Notes: generated by a model not told the origin, from the sequence alone. A DNA stretch of 35,710 nucleotides from Rhodococcus sp. AW25M09 (GCF_000333955.1 NZ_CAPS01000080.1:1-35710), one strand, 5' to 3'. Shown: positions 27,321 through 35,710, counted from the stretch's first letter. A program made the numbers and translations.

Positions 27321-30095
27321 TCACGCGGCATCGACTGCGACCACGCCGCGGCGTAGGGCTGCAATGGCGCGTGCAGCGGTGCGCGACAGTTCCGGCTCCG
27401 GCGCGGCAAGACGAACCTGATCGAGCAGGTCGATGACCTGTCGACACCAACGCACGAAGTCTCCGCCCGAGAGTGCCTTACCGTTGTCGCCTGCCGTGAC
27501 GAGAGCGTCGACCAACGAGTGGTCGGACGCCCATTTGTAGATCGCCTTCACGAAACCCATGTCGGGCTCCCTCGTCGGCGGGAGCTTGTGCCGAACCTCG
27601 TCCGAACGCAGTTCGTGCCAGACCCGAACCGTCTCGGTCAGCGCGTGCCGAATCGGTCCCGTCGGACCGTGCGGGGTGATGTCACCTTCGGATCGGGACT
27701 CGTAGACCACAGCCGAGACCACCGCAGCCAACTCGGCAGGCGAGAGGCCCTGCCACAGGCCGGCACGCAAACATTCCGCGACGAGGAGATCGGATTCGGA
27801 GTAGATCCGGCTCAACCGGGCACCGTCGTCGGTGACCTTCGGATCTTTTCCTGCGGTGATGTAGCCGCGGTCTGCGAGCAGCGCCAGGATGCGGTCGAAG
27901 GTTCGCGCCAACGAGTTCGTGGTGGCCGACACCTTCTGACGCATCGTTTCCGTCTCGCGGGCGAGTCGGTTGTACCGCTCTCCGGTGCGGCCCAGTTCGT
28001 CACGATCAGGACGGTTGTGCACCGGGTGCGACCGGATGGCTCGACGCAGCGTGGCCAGTTCCTTGTCGTCCGCTGCAGTCGACTTCCGACGAATCCGGTC
28101 CGACGGCTGTGAGATTCCGCGCGTCACGAGGGCTGCAGCGAGATCGCGCCGAGTTTTCGCGGTGCGATGGTCGACGAACCTCGGCAGTCGCATGGTACCC
28201 AGAGATGTTGCAGGCGAAGGGAAGTCCGCTGCCGAAAGTCGCCCTGCCCACTTGTCCTCGGTGAGTACGAGCGGCCGCGGATCGGCGCGGTCGTCGTCCG
28301 GTTCGAGCACTACCGCGAGACCGCTGCGCCGACCGCTCGGCACCGAGATCACATCGCCGCGGCGCAGGGCACGAAGTGAATCGACGGCCTTGTCTCGGCG
28401 ATCGGACCTGTTCTGACGTTCGAGGGTCTTCTCGCGATCCTTCAATCGCTCACGAAGCCGTGCGTACTCGAAGTACTCGCCATCGGGTCCGCCGAGGCGC
28501 GCACCGAGTGCGTCCAAGGTCTGCATGTTCTTCTCGATACCTCGGACCATGCCGACGACGGAGCGATCGGCTTGGAATTGCGCGAAGGACCGCTCGAGTA
28601 GCAGACGCGAGTCGGCTGCGCCGAACTGTTCGATCAGGTTGATCGACATGTTGTAGGCCGGCGCGAACGAACTGCGCAGCGGGAAGGTACGGGTAGACGC
28701 CAGCCCGGCGACCTCGGTCGGCTCGGTGCCCGGCTGCCACAGCACTACGGCATGACCCTCGACATCGATACCGCGGCGTCCGGCTCGACCGGTCAGCTGG
28801 GTGTACTCCCCCGGAGTCAACTCGGCATGCGTCTCACCGTTGAACTTGACGAGCTTCTCCAGCACCACGGTTCGGGCAGGCATGTTGATCCCGAGAGCCA
28901 AAGTCTCGGTGGCGAACACCGCTCGAACGAGACCCTTGACGAACAACTCCTCCACGGTGTGTCGGAAGACCGGCAACATCCCGGCGTGATGGGCCGCGAA
29001 ACCGCGTTCGAGTGCATCTCGCCATTCCCAGAAGCCCAGTACCTCCAAGTCCTCCCGCGGAAGTTCCGAGGTGTGCTTCTCCACGATGTACCGGATCTCT
29101 TCGGCCTGTTCGGGTGTGGTCAACACCAGGCGCGAGCGCATGCACTGAGTCAGCGCACCGTCACAGCCGGCGCGGCTGAAAATGAACGTGATCGCGGGGA
29201 GCAAACCTTCTTCGTCGAGCTTGGCGATGACATCGGGTCGAGCCAACGGCCGGTTGTTGGCCCCGCCGCCCTGACCGCCACCGCGACCCCCTCCGCCGCC
29301 TCGACCGCCGCGCCCACGACTGTGCGGCGCGTGCCAACGGTCCATCGAATCGAGAGACTGGCGTTGTTTGACATGGCGGACGAGCTCTCGATCGACGACG
29401 ATCTTCTGACTGCCGTCGGGCGACTGAGCTCTGGTATCGAACAGATCGAACAACCGTCGACCCACCATGATGTGCTGCGAGAGGGGCACCGGGCGATTCT
29501 CGTCCACCACGACCGAAGTGTCACCGCGGACCGTACTCATCCACGCACCGAACTCCTCGGCGTTGCTCACCGTGGCCGACAGACTCACCAGACGTACGTC
29601 GTCGGACAGATGCAGGATGACCTCTTCCCACACTGCGCCACGGAAGCGATCGGCCAGATAATGCACCTCGTCCATGACGACGTGGGACAGTCCCCGCAGC
29701 GCGTCCGAGGATGCGTAGAGCATGTTGCGCAGCACCTCGGTCGTCATGATGACGATGGGGGCATCGGGGTTGATCGACGAATCTCCGGTGAGCAGGCCGA
29801 CCGTGTCGCGGCCGTACCGTGCGGTCAGTTCCGCGAATTTCTGGTTGCTCAGCGCCTTGATCGGAGTGGTGTAGAAGCATTTGCGTCCCGCTGCGAGGGC
29901 CAGGTGAACGGCGAACTCACCGATCACCGTCTTGCCTGCACCGGTGGGTGCACAGACCAGAACACCGTGGCCGCGCTCCAGCGCCGTGCACGCATCGACC
30001 TGGAATCGATCGAGGGGGAAGCCGAGCTCTGCAGAAAAACGCTGCAGCTCGGTGGGGTGCGGACTCGGTTGCACGTCCACAGTGGTCTCCGTCAT
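27321..30095 (-). CDS. helY: Ski2-like DEVH-box RNA helicase HelY
   Basis: This 924-residue ATP-dependent helicase of the Ski2/Mtr4 type is probably involved in RNA processing or decay. Motif I APTGAGKT lies at residues 49-56, motif II DEVH at 142-145, motif III SLSATV soon after, and motif VI QLTGRAGRRGID in the second RecA domain; a DSHCT-type region occupies the C-terminal third. Residues about 256-280 form an Arg/Gly-rich insertion (RGRGGRGGGGGRGGG) resembling an RGG box. ATG 30095 lies 27 bp after the tatC stop with no strong Shine-Dalgarno, so it may depend on upstream translation. Order and identity match Rv2092c. Confidence 0.95.
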   Translation of the reverse strand: MTETTVDVQPSPHPTELQRFSAELGFPLDRFQVDACTALERGHGVLVCAPTGAGKTVIGEFAVHLALAAGRKCFYTTPIKALSNQKFAELTARYGRDTVGLLTGDSSINPDAPIVIMTTEVLRNMLYASSDALRGLSHVVMDEVHYLADRFRGAVWEEVILHLSDDVRLVSLSATVSNAEEFGAWMSTVRGDTSVVVDENRPVPLSQHIMVGRRLFDLFDTRAQSPDGSQKIVVDRELVRHVKQRQSLDSMDRWHAPHSRGRGGRGGGGGRGGGQGGGANNRPLARPDVIAKLDEEGLLPAITFIFSRAGCDGALTQCMRSRLVLTTPEQAEEIRYIVEKHTSELPREDLEVLGFWEWRDALERGFAAHHAGMLPVFRHTVEELFVKGLVRAVFATETLALGINMPARTVVLEKLVKFNGETHAELTPGEYTQLTGRAGRRGIDVEGHAVVLWQPGTEPTEVAGLASTRTFPLRSSFAPAYNMSINLIEQFGAADSRLLLERSFAQFQADRSVVGMVRGIEKNMQTLDALGARLGGPDGEYFEYARLRERLKDREKTLERQNRSDRRDKAVDSLRALRRGDVISVPSGRRSGLAVVLEPDDDRADPRPLVLTEDKWAGRLSAADFPSPATSLGTMRLPRFVDHRTAKTRRDLAAALVTRGISQPSDRIRRKSTAADDKELATLRRAIRSHPVHNRPDRDELGRTGERYNRLARETETMRQKVSATTNSLARTFDRILALLADRGYITAGKDPKVTDDGARLSRIYSESDLLVAECLRAGLWQGLSPAELAAVVSAVVYESRSEGDITPHGPTGPIRHALTETVRVWHELRSDEVRHKLPPTREPDMGFVKAIYKWASDHSLVDALVTAGDNGKALSGGDFVRWCRQVIDLLDQVRLAAPEPELSRTAARAIAALRRGVVAVDAA

Positions 30096-30122
30096 ATGCC
30101 GATCCCACCGCGTCGGCCGAGG

Positions 30123-31094
30123 TCAGATCGTGTCGTCGTACTCTGCCTGGGTGCGAGTCGCGCTACCGAATCCGCTGGACGGCGGTGTCGGAGCGACAAC
30201 ATGTGGGGACTCGATCGAACCTGCGCCTTCGATTCGCGTTGCTTCGTCATCTGACACATCACCCCATTCGTCTCTTCTCTTGCGCAACTTACGCTTGTCG
30301 TGAATCCGCGCAATCTGCACTGCCATTTCGAAGAGGACCGTCAACGCCAACGCGAGCGCCAACATCGAGAACGGGTCCTGTCCCGGTGTCGCAATAGCGG
30401 CGAAAACGAACAGACCGAAGATCAGTCCGCGGCGCCACGCCTTCAGACGCTCGTAGGTCAGAACTCCGACGAAGTTCAGCGCCACCACGAGCAGCGGAAT
30501 CTCGAAGCTGACACCGAAGATGATGAGGAGGTTGATCAGAAATCCGAAATACTGGTCGCCGCTCAGTGCGGTGATCTGAACGTTGTCGCCGATCGACAGC
30601 AAGAAGTGCAGACCCTTGGCCACCACGAAGTACGCCAGGACGGCTCCGGTGACGAACAACCCTGCGGCACCCGCAACGAACAAGACTGCGTACCGCCGTT
30701 CGTTGGCGTACAGGCCGGGTGTGATGAACGCCCAGATCTGATAGAGCCAAATGGGGCAGGCCAGCACGACACCGGCAGTGAAGGCGACCTTGAACCGGAG
30801 CAGGAATTGATCGAAGGGTCCGGTAGCCAGCAGGCGACATTGGTCGTCGTTGCTGAGGTTCGCGCGGAGGTTGGGATCGAGTGTGCAGTAGGGACCTCGC
30901 AGAAGGTCGCCGAGGCTCTCGAAGCCGAACAGCGTATGCGAGTACCAGAAGAATCCGAATGCCGTGGTGAGGGCCACAGCGACGAGTGACCACAGGAGCC
31001 GAGTTCGCAGTTCGTACAGGTGATCGACCAACGACATCGTGCCGTCAGGATTGACTCGGCGCTTACTGCGCCGCGGATCGAACGGAATGCGCAT
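30123..31094 (-). CDS. tatC: Twin-arginine translocase subunit TatC
   Basis: TatC is the membrane receptor that binds twin-arginine signal peptides and recruits TatA. The 323-residue protein begins [33 protein letters not shown], and HLYELRTRL is the family's N-terminal motif. Six transmembrane segments follow, including [24 protein letters not shown] and [14 protein letters not shown]. The C-terminus has a charged cytosolic tail of about 60 residues (from about 262). It lies 107 bp after tatA on the same strand; the gap contains a strong hairpin. The neighbours are helY downstream and tatA upstream. Confidence 0.97.
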   Translation of the reverse strand: MRIPFDPRRSKRRVNPDGTMSLVDHLYELRTRLLWSLVAVALTTAFGFFWYSHTLFGFESLGDLLRGPYCTLDPNLRANLSNDDQCRLLATGPFDQFLLRFKVAFTAGVVLACPIWLYQIWAFITPGLYANERRYAVLFVAGAAGLFVTGAVLAYFVVAKGLHFLLSIGDNVQITALSGDQYFGFLINLLIIFGVSFEIPLLVVALNFVGVLTYERLKAWRRGLIFGLFVFAAIATPGQDPFSMLALALALTVLFEMAVQIARIHDKRKLRKRRDEWGDVSDDEATRIEGAGSIESPHVVAPTPPSSGFGSATRTQAEYDDTI

Positions 31095-31158
31095 GGTGTT
31101 CTACGGTCAGCCTTCTTCGGTCGGCCGACGGCACGGAGCCGTCACCGACAGCAGTGAA

Positions 31159-31183
31159 CCGGAGTGCCCACGCGGCACCCCGG
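31159..31183 (-). other. Strong hairpin in the tatA-tatC gap
   Basis: CCGGAGTGCC (31159-31168) and GGCACCCCGG (31174-31183) form a 10-bp stem around a 5-nt loop; in the minus-strand transcript all positions pair, one as G-U. There is no U-tract, so it may stabilise tatA mRNA or attenuate read-through into tatC rather than terminate fully. Confidence 0.6.
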
Positions 31184-31201
31184 TGTGCTGAGCGGTTTCG
31201 C

Positions 31202-31468
31202 TCAGGCAGACTTCGCGTCGTGCTGTGCTTCGACGTTCGTCGGTGCGACAGGCGCCGGTGCCGGCAACTGAGCGGGAGCGACAGGCTGCTGTGCAGCCGT
31301 GGTGTCCGCGTCGGATTTGCCGTCGTTCTGCATCTCCTTCACCTCGCTCTTGAAGATGCGCAGCGAGCGGCCGAGTCCACGAGCAGCGTCGGGCAGCTTC
31401 TTGGAACCGAACAGAATGATGACGACCACCGCAACGATCGCCCAGTGCCAGGGACTGGTGAATCCCAT
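31202..31468 (-). CDS. tatA: Twin-arginine translocase subunit TatA
   Basis: TatA is the small pore-forming component of Tat export. The 88-residue protein has the expected order: short N-terminus MGFTSPWHW, a transmembrane helix (about 10-21, [12 protein letters not shown]), the hinge FGSKKLPD, an amphipathic helix ([19 protein letters not shown]) and a disordered Ala/Pro-rich tail. A perfect Shine-Dalgarno (AGGAGG) sits 5 nt before the ATG at 31468, and TACGCT (31496-31501) is a good -10 candidate. tatA therefore has signals for high-level expression independent of pafC, as expected since TatA is needed in excess over TatC. Confidence 0.96.
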   Translation of the reverse strand: MGFTSPWHWAIVAVVVIILFGSKKLPDAARGLGRSLRIFKSEVKEMQNDGKSDADTTAAQQPVAPAQLPAPAPVAPTNVEAQHDAKSA

Positions 31469-31473
31469 GTGAA

Positions 31474-31501
31474 CCTCCTGAGATCAGATGAATCGAGCGT
31501 A
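31474..31501 (-). promoter_or_regulatory. tatA promoter -10 and perfect ribosome-binding site
   Basis: TACGCT (31496-31501) fits TANNNT, and AGGAGG (31474-31479) lies 5 nt before ATG 31468. Unlike many genes in the window, tatA seems to have a leadered transcript with a consensus Shine-Dalgarno. Confidence 0.45.
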
Positions 31502-31553
31502 CCCGACGACGGCTGTCGACTTCGGACGTGGCGGGCACGGGTTTGCCTGACGT

Positions 31554-32549
31554 TCATGTCGTCGCGGCGTCGTATGTGCCGGTGGCGTCGAGCTCCGCGT
31601 ACGCATCGAGCGCCGAGCGGGCGCGCTCACGCACGGAGTTCACCAAGGATTCAGGTGAAAGTACCGTCACACCACCGCCGAAGCCCAGTGTCAGACGGGT
31701 CATCCACTGCAGCGTCGCAAATCGCATCGTCACCTCTATCGAGCCGTCCGCATCCGCGGCGACCTGAGTCATCGGGTAGTAGTCCAGGATCCAGGTGAAG
31801 GTCGGCGAGACCTTCAGGCGCGCCTGCGACAACGAGGGATCGTCGTTGAATATCTCGAAGGCGTCCTCGTCCTGGACCGATTCCGGCGGCGCAGCCGGCT
31901 CGTCGAGCTCGGTCGCGGAGTCGATGCGGTCGAACCTGAACAGCCGAACCCCCTCGGCTCCTCGGCACCACGCCTGCAGATAGCTGTTGTCGTCGACCAC
32001 GACCGTTCTGATCGGATCGACGGTCCGTTCGGTGACGACGTCCCGCGACGCGGAGTAGTAGGTGAGATCGAGTGCATGCCGGTGCCGTAGAGCAGATCGG
32101 ACGGTGCTCGAGACCGGGTTCTCCTCTGTGTCTGCGCTGTCCTGATCGGACGAGAGCGGTACGTCGGCGGCCGCCGAGCCCGCGGCGGTCTCGATCTTGG
32201 CAATCGCGCGCTGAGCTGCGGACGGGTCGACCATGCCGGGCATGGACGTCAGCGATCGGAGCGCCACCAGCAGGGCCGTAGCCTCGGTCGACGTCAGACG
32301 CAGAGGTCGATCGATGCCGGCCGAGAACGTGACGTCGATGCTCTCCTCGGAGAACGAGAGATCGATGAGGTCACCCGGCCCGTAACCGGGTAGGCCGCAC
32401 ATCCACAATTGGTTCAGATCGGCCATCAGTGTCGTCGTCGACACGCCGAGCTCGCGTGCGGCCTCGTCGGCGCTCAACCCCGGATTGGCCATGAAGAACG
32501 GCACCATGTTGAGCAGCCTGGCGAGCCGGGTCGACAATCGCGCGCTCAT
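31554..32549 (-). CDS. pafC: WYL-domain transcriptional regulator PafC
   Basis: PafC partners PafB to activate LexA-independent DNA-damage genes in actinobacteria. The 331-residue protein has an N-terminal winged helix (LSTRLARLLNMVPFFMANPGLSADEAARELGVSTTTLMADLNQL) and a central to C-terminal WYL domain, here with the ligand-binding segment near YLQAWCRGAEGVRLFRFDRI, and a WCX extension. ATG 32549 overlaps the pafB stop as ATGA, so the two are translated as a unit. WYL regulators are thought to sense nucleic-acid intermediates such as single-stranded DNA; this is family knowledge, not visible here. Confidence 0.93.
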   Translation of the reverse strand: MSARLSTRLARLLNMVPFFMANPGLSADEAARELGVSTTTLMADLNQLWMCGLPGYGPGDLIDLSFSEESIDVTFSAGIDRPLRLTSTEATALLVALRSLTSMPGMVDPSAAQRAIAKIETAAGSAAADVPLSSDQDSADTEENPVSSTVRSALRHRHALDLTYYSASRDVVTERTVDPIRTVVVDDNSYLQAWCRGAEGVRLFRFDRIDSATELDEPAAPPESVQDEDAFEIFNDDPSLSQARLKVSPTFTWILDYYPMTQVAADADGSIEVTMRFATLQWMTRLTLGFGGGVTVLSPESLVNSVRERARSALDAYAELDATGTYDAATT

Positions 32550-33538
32550 CGCTCGGTCTCCATGTCGGCTGCCGTCTGCAGCGTCGAGAGCACATCGGCT
32601 CGCAGTTCTGCAGGTTCGAGCACCACCGCATCCGCGCCGTGACCGGCGATCAACCGCGAGATCCAATCCCAGGACCGCACGGGAACCTCTACGACGGTAC
32701 CTGCGCGAGTGCCCACACTTTTCGTGCCCACGACCGTTCCCATTCTGCGCAGCTCCAGCGCCCTCCCGTCGTGTAGCCACACTCGCGCCGTACCGGATAC
32801 CGAGGACGTCCCGGCGACGCGGCGGACGATGTCCTGCAGATCGACACCGTCGGGTTTGCGGACACTCTGCGGTGAGCCGAAGGACTTGACCTCGTCGCCT
32901 ATTCGGGACAGGCGAAACGTCCGGGTGTCGGCGCGGTCCACGTCATGGCCCACCAGATACCAGCGGCCGCGGAACGTCACGACGCCCCACGGCTGGACGG
33001 TTCTGGTGGTGTACGGCTCCGTCAACGACGGTCGGTGCTCGAAGCGCACCGATTTGCCCTCGTCGATGGCGGACAACAACGCTCCGAGTGCAGGTTCGGA
33101 GCCCCGGGTTCGAGCTGGGACCGCGGTTACCGCGGCCGCCGATTCGTTCTGGTCGACTTGAATTCCCGCGGCGCGGAGTTTGAGCAGCGCACTCTGCGCC
33201 GCCGACGTGAGTTCTGGCGATTCCCACAATTTCACGGCGACAGCGACGGCGGCCGATTCCTCGCTGGTGAGGTCGATATCGGGGAGCTCGTATGCATCAC
33301 GATTGATGCGATAACCCTCGACGCCGCCGAATCGGGTTGCCGTACCGGTTTCCAGCGGCACACCTAGGTCGCGAAGCTCGTTCTTGTCCCGCTCGAACAT
33401 TCTGCTGAACGCTTCGTGGCTGGTGGAATCGTCATACCCGGCGACGCTTTCACGGATCCACTCTGCGGTGAGGAACTGACGTGTCGACAGCAGACAGATG
33501 ACCAGGTTCATCAGACGTTCGACTTTGGTGGTGGCCAC
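32546..33538 (-). CDS. pafB: WYL-domain transcriptional regulator PafB
   Basis: PafB is the first subunit of the PafBC activator of the mycobacterial DNA-damage response. The 330-residue protein has a winged helix at the N-terminus (MATTKVERLMNLVICLLSTRQFLTAEWIRESV), a WYL domain containing PWGVVTFRGRWYLVGHDVDRADTRTFRLSRI, with the name-giving WYL triad at RWYLVG, and a C-terminal WCX part. The start is GTG 33538. TAGGCT ends 8 nt upstream, suggesting its own leaderless promoter in the gap after pafA, beside a 24-bp tandem repeat. Confidence 0.94.
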   Translation of the reverse strand: MATTKVERLMNLVICLLSTRQFLTAEWIRESVAGYDDSTSHEAFSRMFERDKNELRDLGVPLETGTATRFGGVEGYRINRDAYELPDIDLTSEESAAVAVAVKLWESPELTSAAQSALLKLRAAGIQVDQNESAAAVTAVPARTRGSEPALGALLSAIDEGKSVRFEHRPSLTEPYTTRTVQPWGVVTFRGRWYLVGHDVDRADTRTFRLSRIGDEVKSFGSPQSVRKPDGVDLQDIVRRVAGTSSVSGTARVWLHDGRALELRRMGTVVGTKSVGTRAGTVVEVPVRSWDWISRLIAGHGADAVVLEPAELRADVLSTLQTAADMETER

Positions 33539-33546
33539 GACCGTCG

Positions 33547-33552
33547 AGCCTA
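33547..33552 (-). promoter_or_regulatory. -10 element TAGGCT, leaderless pafB promoter
   Basis: TAGGCT on the minus strand ends 8 nt before GTG 33538. The hexamer is 16 bp from a 24-bp tandem repeat array that occupies the place where upstream promoter elements would lie. Confidence 0.45.
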
Positions 33553-33568
33553 GTTGCTCATCGATCGC

Positions 33569-33635
33569 CGGAGCGGTAGCGACCCGAGTTGTCGGAGCGG
33601 TAGCGACCCGAGTTGTCGGAGCGGTAGCGACCCGA
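33569..33635. repeat. 24-bp tandem repeat, nearly three units, between pafA and pafB
   Basis: Two exact 24-bp units start with CGGAGCGGTAGCGACCCGAG and end TTGT; the third is identical for its first 19 bases. They fill most of the 106-bp gap between pafA and pafB and do not belong to either gene's reading frame. Each unit junction contains TTGTCGG on the plus strand. Confidence 0.95.
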
Positions 33636-33644
33636 AGACGCTGC

Positions 33645-35003
33645 CTACATCGATGCGATCAGTCGTTCCACTCGTTCGTCGACCGAGCGGAACGGATCCT
33701 TGCACAACACGGTCCGCTGAGCCTGGTCGTTGAGCTTGAGATGGACCCAGTCGACGGTGAAGTCGCGCCCCGCCTCTTGCGCAGCGGTGATGAACTCGCC
33801 TCGTAGCTTGGCGCGGGTGGTCTGCGGCGGCAGGTCGACCGCTTCGTCGATCTGCTCGTCCTCGGTGACTCGCTTGGCCAAACCCTTGCGCTGCAGCAGG
33901 TCGAACACTCCGCGACCACGCTTGATGTCGTGGTAGGCCAAGTCCAGCTGAGCGATCTTGGGATCGGAGAGCTCCATCGAGTACCGATCCTGGTAGCGCT
34001 GGAACAGTTTGCGCTTGATGACCCAGTCGATCTCGGTGTCCACCTTCGCGAAATCCTGTGCCTCGATGGCATCGAGCGTCCGACCCCAGAGGTCGACCAC
34101 CTGTTCGACCTGGGTGTTCGGCTCGCGCGTCTTCAGATGCTCGACGGCCCGGGCGTAATACTCGCGCTGGATGTCGAGGGCGCTGGCCTGTCGTCCTCCG
34201 GCGAGCCTGACCGGGCGCCGTCCGGTGAGGTCATGACTGACCTCGCGAATGGCGCGAATCGGATTGTCCAGCGCGAAATCGCGGAAGGAGACGCCCGCCT
34301 CGATCATCTCCAGTACGAGCGCGGCAGTTCCGACCTTGAGCATCGTCGAGGTCTCGGCCATGTTCGAGTCACCCACGATGACATGCAACCTGCGGTATTT
34401 CTCGGCGTCGGCGTGCGGCTCGTCGCGAGTATTGATGATCGGCCGCGACCGAGTGGTGGCGGAGGAGACGCCTTCCCAGATGTGCTCCGCGCGCTGCGAC
34501 AGGCAGAACGTCGCCGCCTTCGGCGTCTGCAGCACTTTTCCTGCCCCACAGATCAATTGACGGGTGACCAGGAAGGGCAGCAGAACATCCGAGATTCTGG
34601 AGAACTCCCCTGCTCGCTGCACCAGGAAGTTCTCGTGGCAGCCGTAGGAGTTGCCCGCCGAGTCGGTGTTGTTCTTGAACAGGTAGATGTCGCCGCCGAT
34701 GCCCTCCTCGGCCAAACGCTGCTCGGCGTCGATCAGCAGATCCTCGAGAACTCGCTCGCCGGCTCGATCGTGGGTGACCAGCTGCAGCAGACTGTCGCAC
34801 TCTGCAGTGGCGTACTCGGGATGCGAGCCGACATCGAGGTACAACCGAGCCCCGTTGCGAAGGAACACATTCGAGCTGCGCCCCCATGAGACGACGCGGC
34901 GGAACAGATAGCGAGCCACTTCGTCCGGACTCAGCCGTCGGTGCCCGTGGAAAGTACATGTGACACCGAACTCTGTCTCGATGCCCATAATTCGTCGCTG
35001 CAC
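33645..35003 (-). CDS. pafA: Pup-protein ligase PafA
   Basis: PafA attaches the prokaryotic ubiquitin-like protein Pup to lysines of target proteins, marking them for the mycobacterial-type proteasome. The 452-residue protein has the glutamine-synthetase-like fold. The ATP/Mg glutamate is Glu9 in MGIETEFG, and the catalytic aspartate Asp57 lies in [36 protein letters not shown] and [25 protein letters not shown] are typical, and the C-terminal domain ends [11 protein letters not shown]. The start is GTG 35003, with TAGTGT 6 nt upstream. No prcA, prcB, pup or dop is in the window. pafB and pafC follow on the same strand. Confidence 0.97.
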   Translation of the reverse strand: MQRRIMGIETEFGVTCTFHGHRRLSPDEVARYLFRRVVSWGRSSNVFLRNGARLYLDVGSHPEYATAECDSLLQLVTHDRAGERVLEDLLIDAEQRLAEEGIGGDIYLFKNNTDSAGNSYGCHENFLVQRAGEFSRISDVLLPFLVTRQLICGAGKVLQTPKAATFCLSQRAEHIWEGVSSATTRSRPIINTRDEPHADAEKYRRLHVIVGDSNMAETSTMLKVGTAALVLEMIEAGVSFRDFALDNPIRAIREVSHDLTGRRPVRLAGGRQASALDIQREYYARAVEHLKTREPNTQVEQVVDLWGRTLDAIEAQDFAKVDTEIDWVIKRKLFQRYQDRYSMELSDPKIAQLDLAYHDIKRGRGVFDLLQRKGLAKRVTEDEQIDEAVDLPPQTTRAKLRGEFITAAQEAGRDFTVDWVHLKLNDQAQRTVLCKDPFRSVDERVERLIASM

Positions 35004-35009
35004 ACTTCG

Positions 35010-35015
35010 ACACTA
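35010..35015 (-). promoter_or_regulatory. -10 element TAGTGT, leaderless pafA promoter
   Basis: TAGTGT on the minus strand ends 6 nt before GTG 35003. No Shine-Dalgarno is present, so a leaderless pafA transcript is likely. Confidence 0.5.
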
Positions 35016-35066
35016 CAACGCAACGTTCGAATCGATGTGTCGGAGCGCGCGGATGTCGCCCGTGCA

Positions 35067-35072
35067 TAGGGT
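35067..35072 (+). promoter_or_regulatory. -10 element TAGGGT, leaderless PAP2 gene promoter
   Basis: TAGGGT ends 7 nt before ATG 35080 and is separated by about 50 bp from the divergent pafA -10 element. Confidence 0.5.
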
Positions 35073-35079
35073 AGTTGTC

Positions 35080-35710
35080 ATGACGCCCACGCGAACCTCG
35101 ATTTCGGCTGCCGTGCACGGGTGGGACCTTTCCCTGGTCGAACGAAGTGCAGCGCTGCGATCCAGCAGAGCCGATGCAGGACTGCGTGCGCTGAGCACCG
35201 CTGCCGATCACGGTCGGCTGTGGCTCGGCGCTGCTGCTCTGCTGGTCGCCGCCGGTGGTCCCGCCCGGCGCGGCGGTGTTCGCGGACTCATCGCGCTGGC
35301 GGGTGCGAGCGCGACGGCGAACGGCCTGCTCAAGCCGCTGTTCCCACGATCGCGCCCCGACACCGAGCTGGTTCCGGTCCTTCGCCGGGTGCTGTCACCG
35401 CCGGTGTCCTCGTCTTTTCCCTCCGGCCATTCGGCGTCGGCGGCTGCGTTCGTCACAGCGGTAGCGATCGAGTCGCCGGTAGCAGCAGCTCTACTGGCCC
35501 CCGTCGCAGCGGCCGTCTGTTACTCGCGCGTCCACGTCGGAGTGCATTGGCCCACCGACGTCATCGCGGGTGCAGCTCTCGGCTCGGCCATCGCTCTTTC
35601 CACCCGTCGGTGGTGGGCCGTGCGATCGGAAGCGCCTGCAGATCTCGGCTCGCCGGTCGACGTCGTGCCCCTACAGCGAGGACGGGACCTTCTCGTGCTC
35701 GTCAATCCGG
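35080..35710 (+). CDS. PAP2 phosphatase, probably fused to a diacylglycerol-kinase domain (partial)
   Basis: The frame is open from ATG 35080 to the right edge (210 codons). It contains the three type-2 phosphatidic-acid phosphatase signatures in order: KPLFPRSRPD, SFPSGHSAS, and SRVHVGVHWPTDV with the catalytic His and Asp. Hydrophobic segments flank them, so it is a membrane lipid phosphatase. After a short linker, DLLVLVNP at the very edge matches the first strand of diacylglycerol/sphingosine kinase domains, as in the bifunctional PAP2/DAGK proteins of actinobacteria. If so, the protein would dephosphorylate and rephosphorylate polyprenyl or diacyl lipids; the kinase part is not in view. 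Confidence 0.85.
   Translation, partial: MTPTRTSISAAVHGWDLSLVERSAALRSSRADAGLRALSTAADHGRLWLGAAALLVAAGGPARRGGVRGLIALAGASATANGLLKPLFPRSRPDTELVPVLRRVLSPPVSSSFPSGHSASAAAFVTAVAIESPVAAALLAPVAAAVCYSRVHVGVHWPTDVIAGAALGSAIALSTRRWWAVRSEAPADLGSPVDVVPLQRGRDLLVLVNP

Noticed and set aside
28752..30254. A 500-codon plus-strand frame opposite helY.
   Set aside because: No domain or start signal; helY has all helicase motifs in the opposite frame.
33498..33806. Plus-strand frame with an AVATRVVG repeat over the pafA-pafB gap.
   Set aside because: It extends into antisense of pafA and pafB, lacks a ribosome-binding site and only translates the 24-bp tandem repeat.
33930..34889. A 319-codon plus-strand frame opposite pafA.
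   Set aside because: Antisense shadow of a highly conserved gene, with no family resemblance.

Overview
The window looks like chromosomal DNA of a high-GC mycolic-acid actinomycete, most likely Rhodococcus or a close relative. The evidence is strongly GC-biased third codon positions, many GTG starts, Pup ligase with PafB/PafC, an aerobic cobalamin pathway with a CobI-CobJ fusion, F420-type split-barrel enzymes, and a gene order that follows M. tuberculosis (remembered as the Rv2053c, Rv2061c-Rv2074 and Rv2089c-Rv2097c blocks). I see no rRNA, tRNA, transposase, phage gene or CRISPR array.

Layout. (1) 1-2061 (-): the N-terminus of a large non-ribosomal peptide synthetase that runs off the left edge, preceded by a 673-bp stretch without a convincing gene. 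(2) 2735-6463 (-): envelope operon fxsA, YtcJ-type amidohydrolase, lnt. (3) 6546-8382 (-): two-component system, divergent from a TSUP permease and a TldD/TldE pair (8400-12065, +). (4) 12078-12970 (-): glyoxalase-fold protein and an F420/PPOX split-barrel protein. (5) 12989-22866: cobalamin island. cobN (-) has a cobalamin riboswitch in its leader; cobG, cobH and the fused cobIJ run divergently (+); an SDR, cobL and cobK return on (-) and converge on cobIJ. cobM, which lies between cobK and cobL in M. tuberculosis, is absent here. (6) 22933-26077: Rv2074-like split-barrel protein (+), a nucleotidyltransferase-like protein and an M24 peptidase (-), and a 5'-3' exonuclease (+). (7) 26103-35003 (-): pafA, pafB, pafC, tatA, tatC, helY and a repeat-rich DUF4333 membrane protein, covering pupylation, DNA-damage regulation, Tat export and RNA helicase functions. 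(8) 35080 to the edge (+): start of a PAP2 phosphatase, probably fused to a diacylglycerol-kinase domain.

Many genes appear to use leaderless transcripts: a TANNNT -10 hexamer lies 6-8 nt before the ATG or GTG of tldD, the 12970 split-barrel gene, cobG, the Rv2074-like gene, the M24 peptidase, pafB, pafA and the PAP2 gene. Genes inside operons are instead joined by 1-4 nt stop/start overlaps.

Most of the window is conserved core chromosome. The less ordinary items are the NRPS with an extra half condensation domain and a long leader holding a 24-codon ORF, the cobN riboswitch with a visible candidate expression platform, the missing cobM, a 24-bp tandem repeat upstream of pafBC, a hairpin between tatA and tatC, and two nested repeat arrays in the DUF4333 protein. 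I found no clear evidence of a wholly new multi-gene system.
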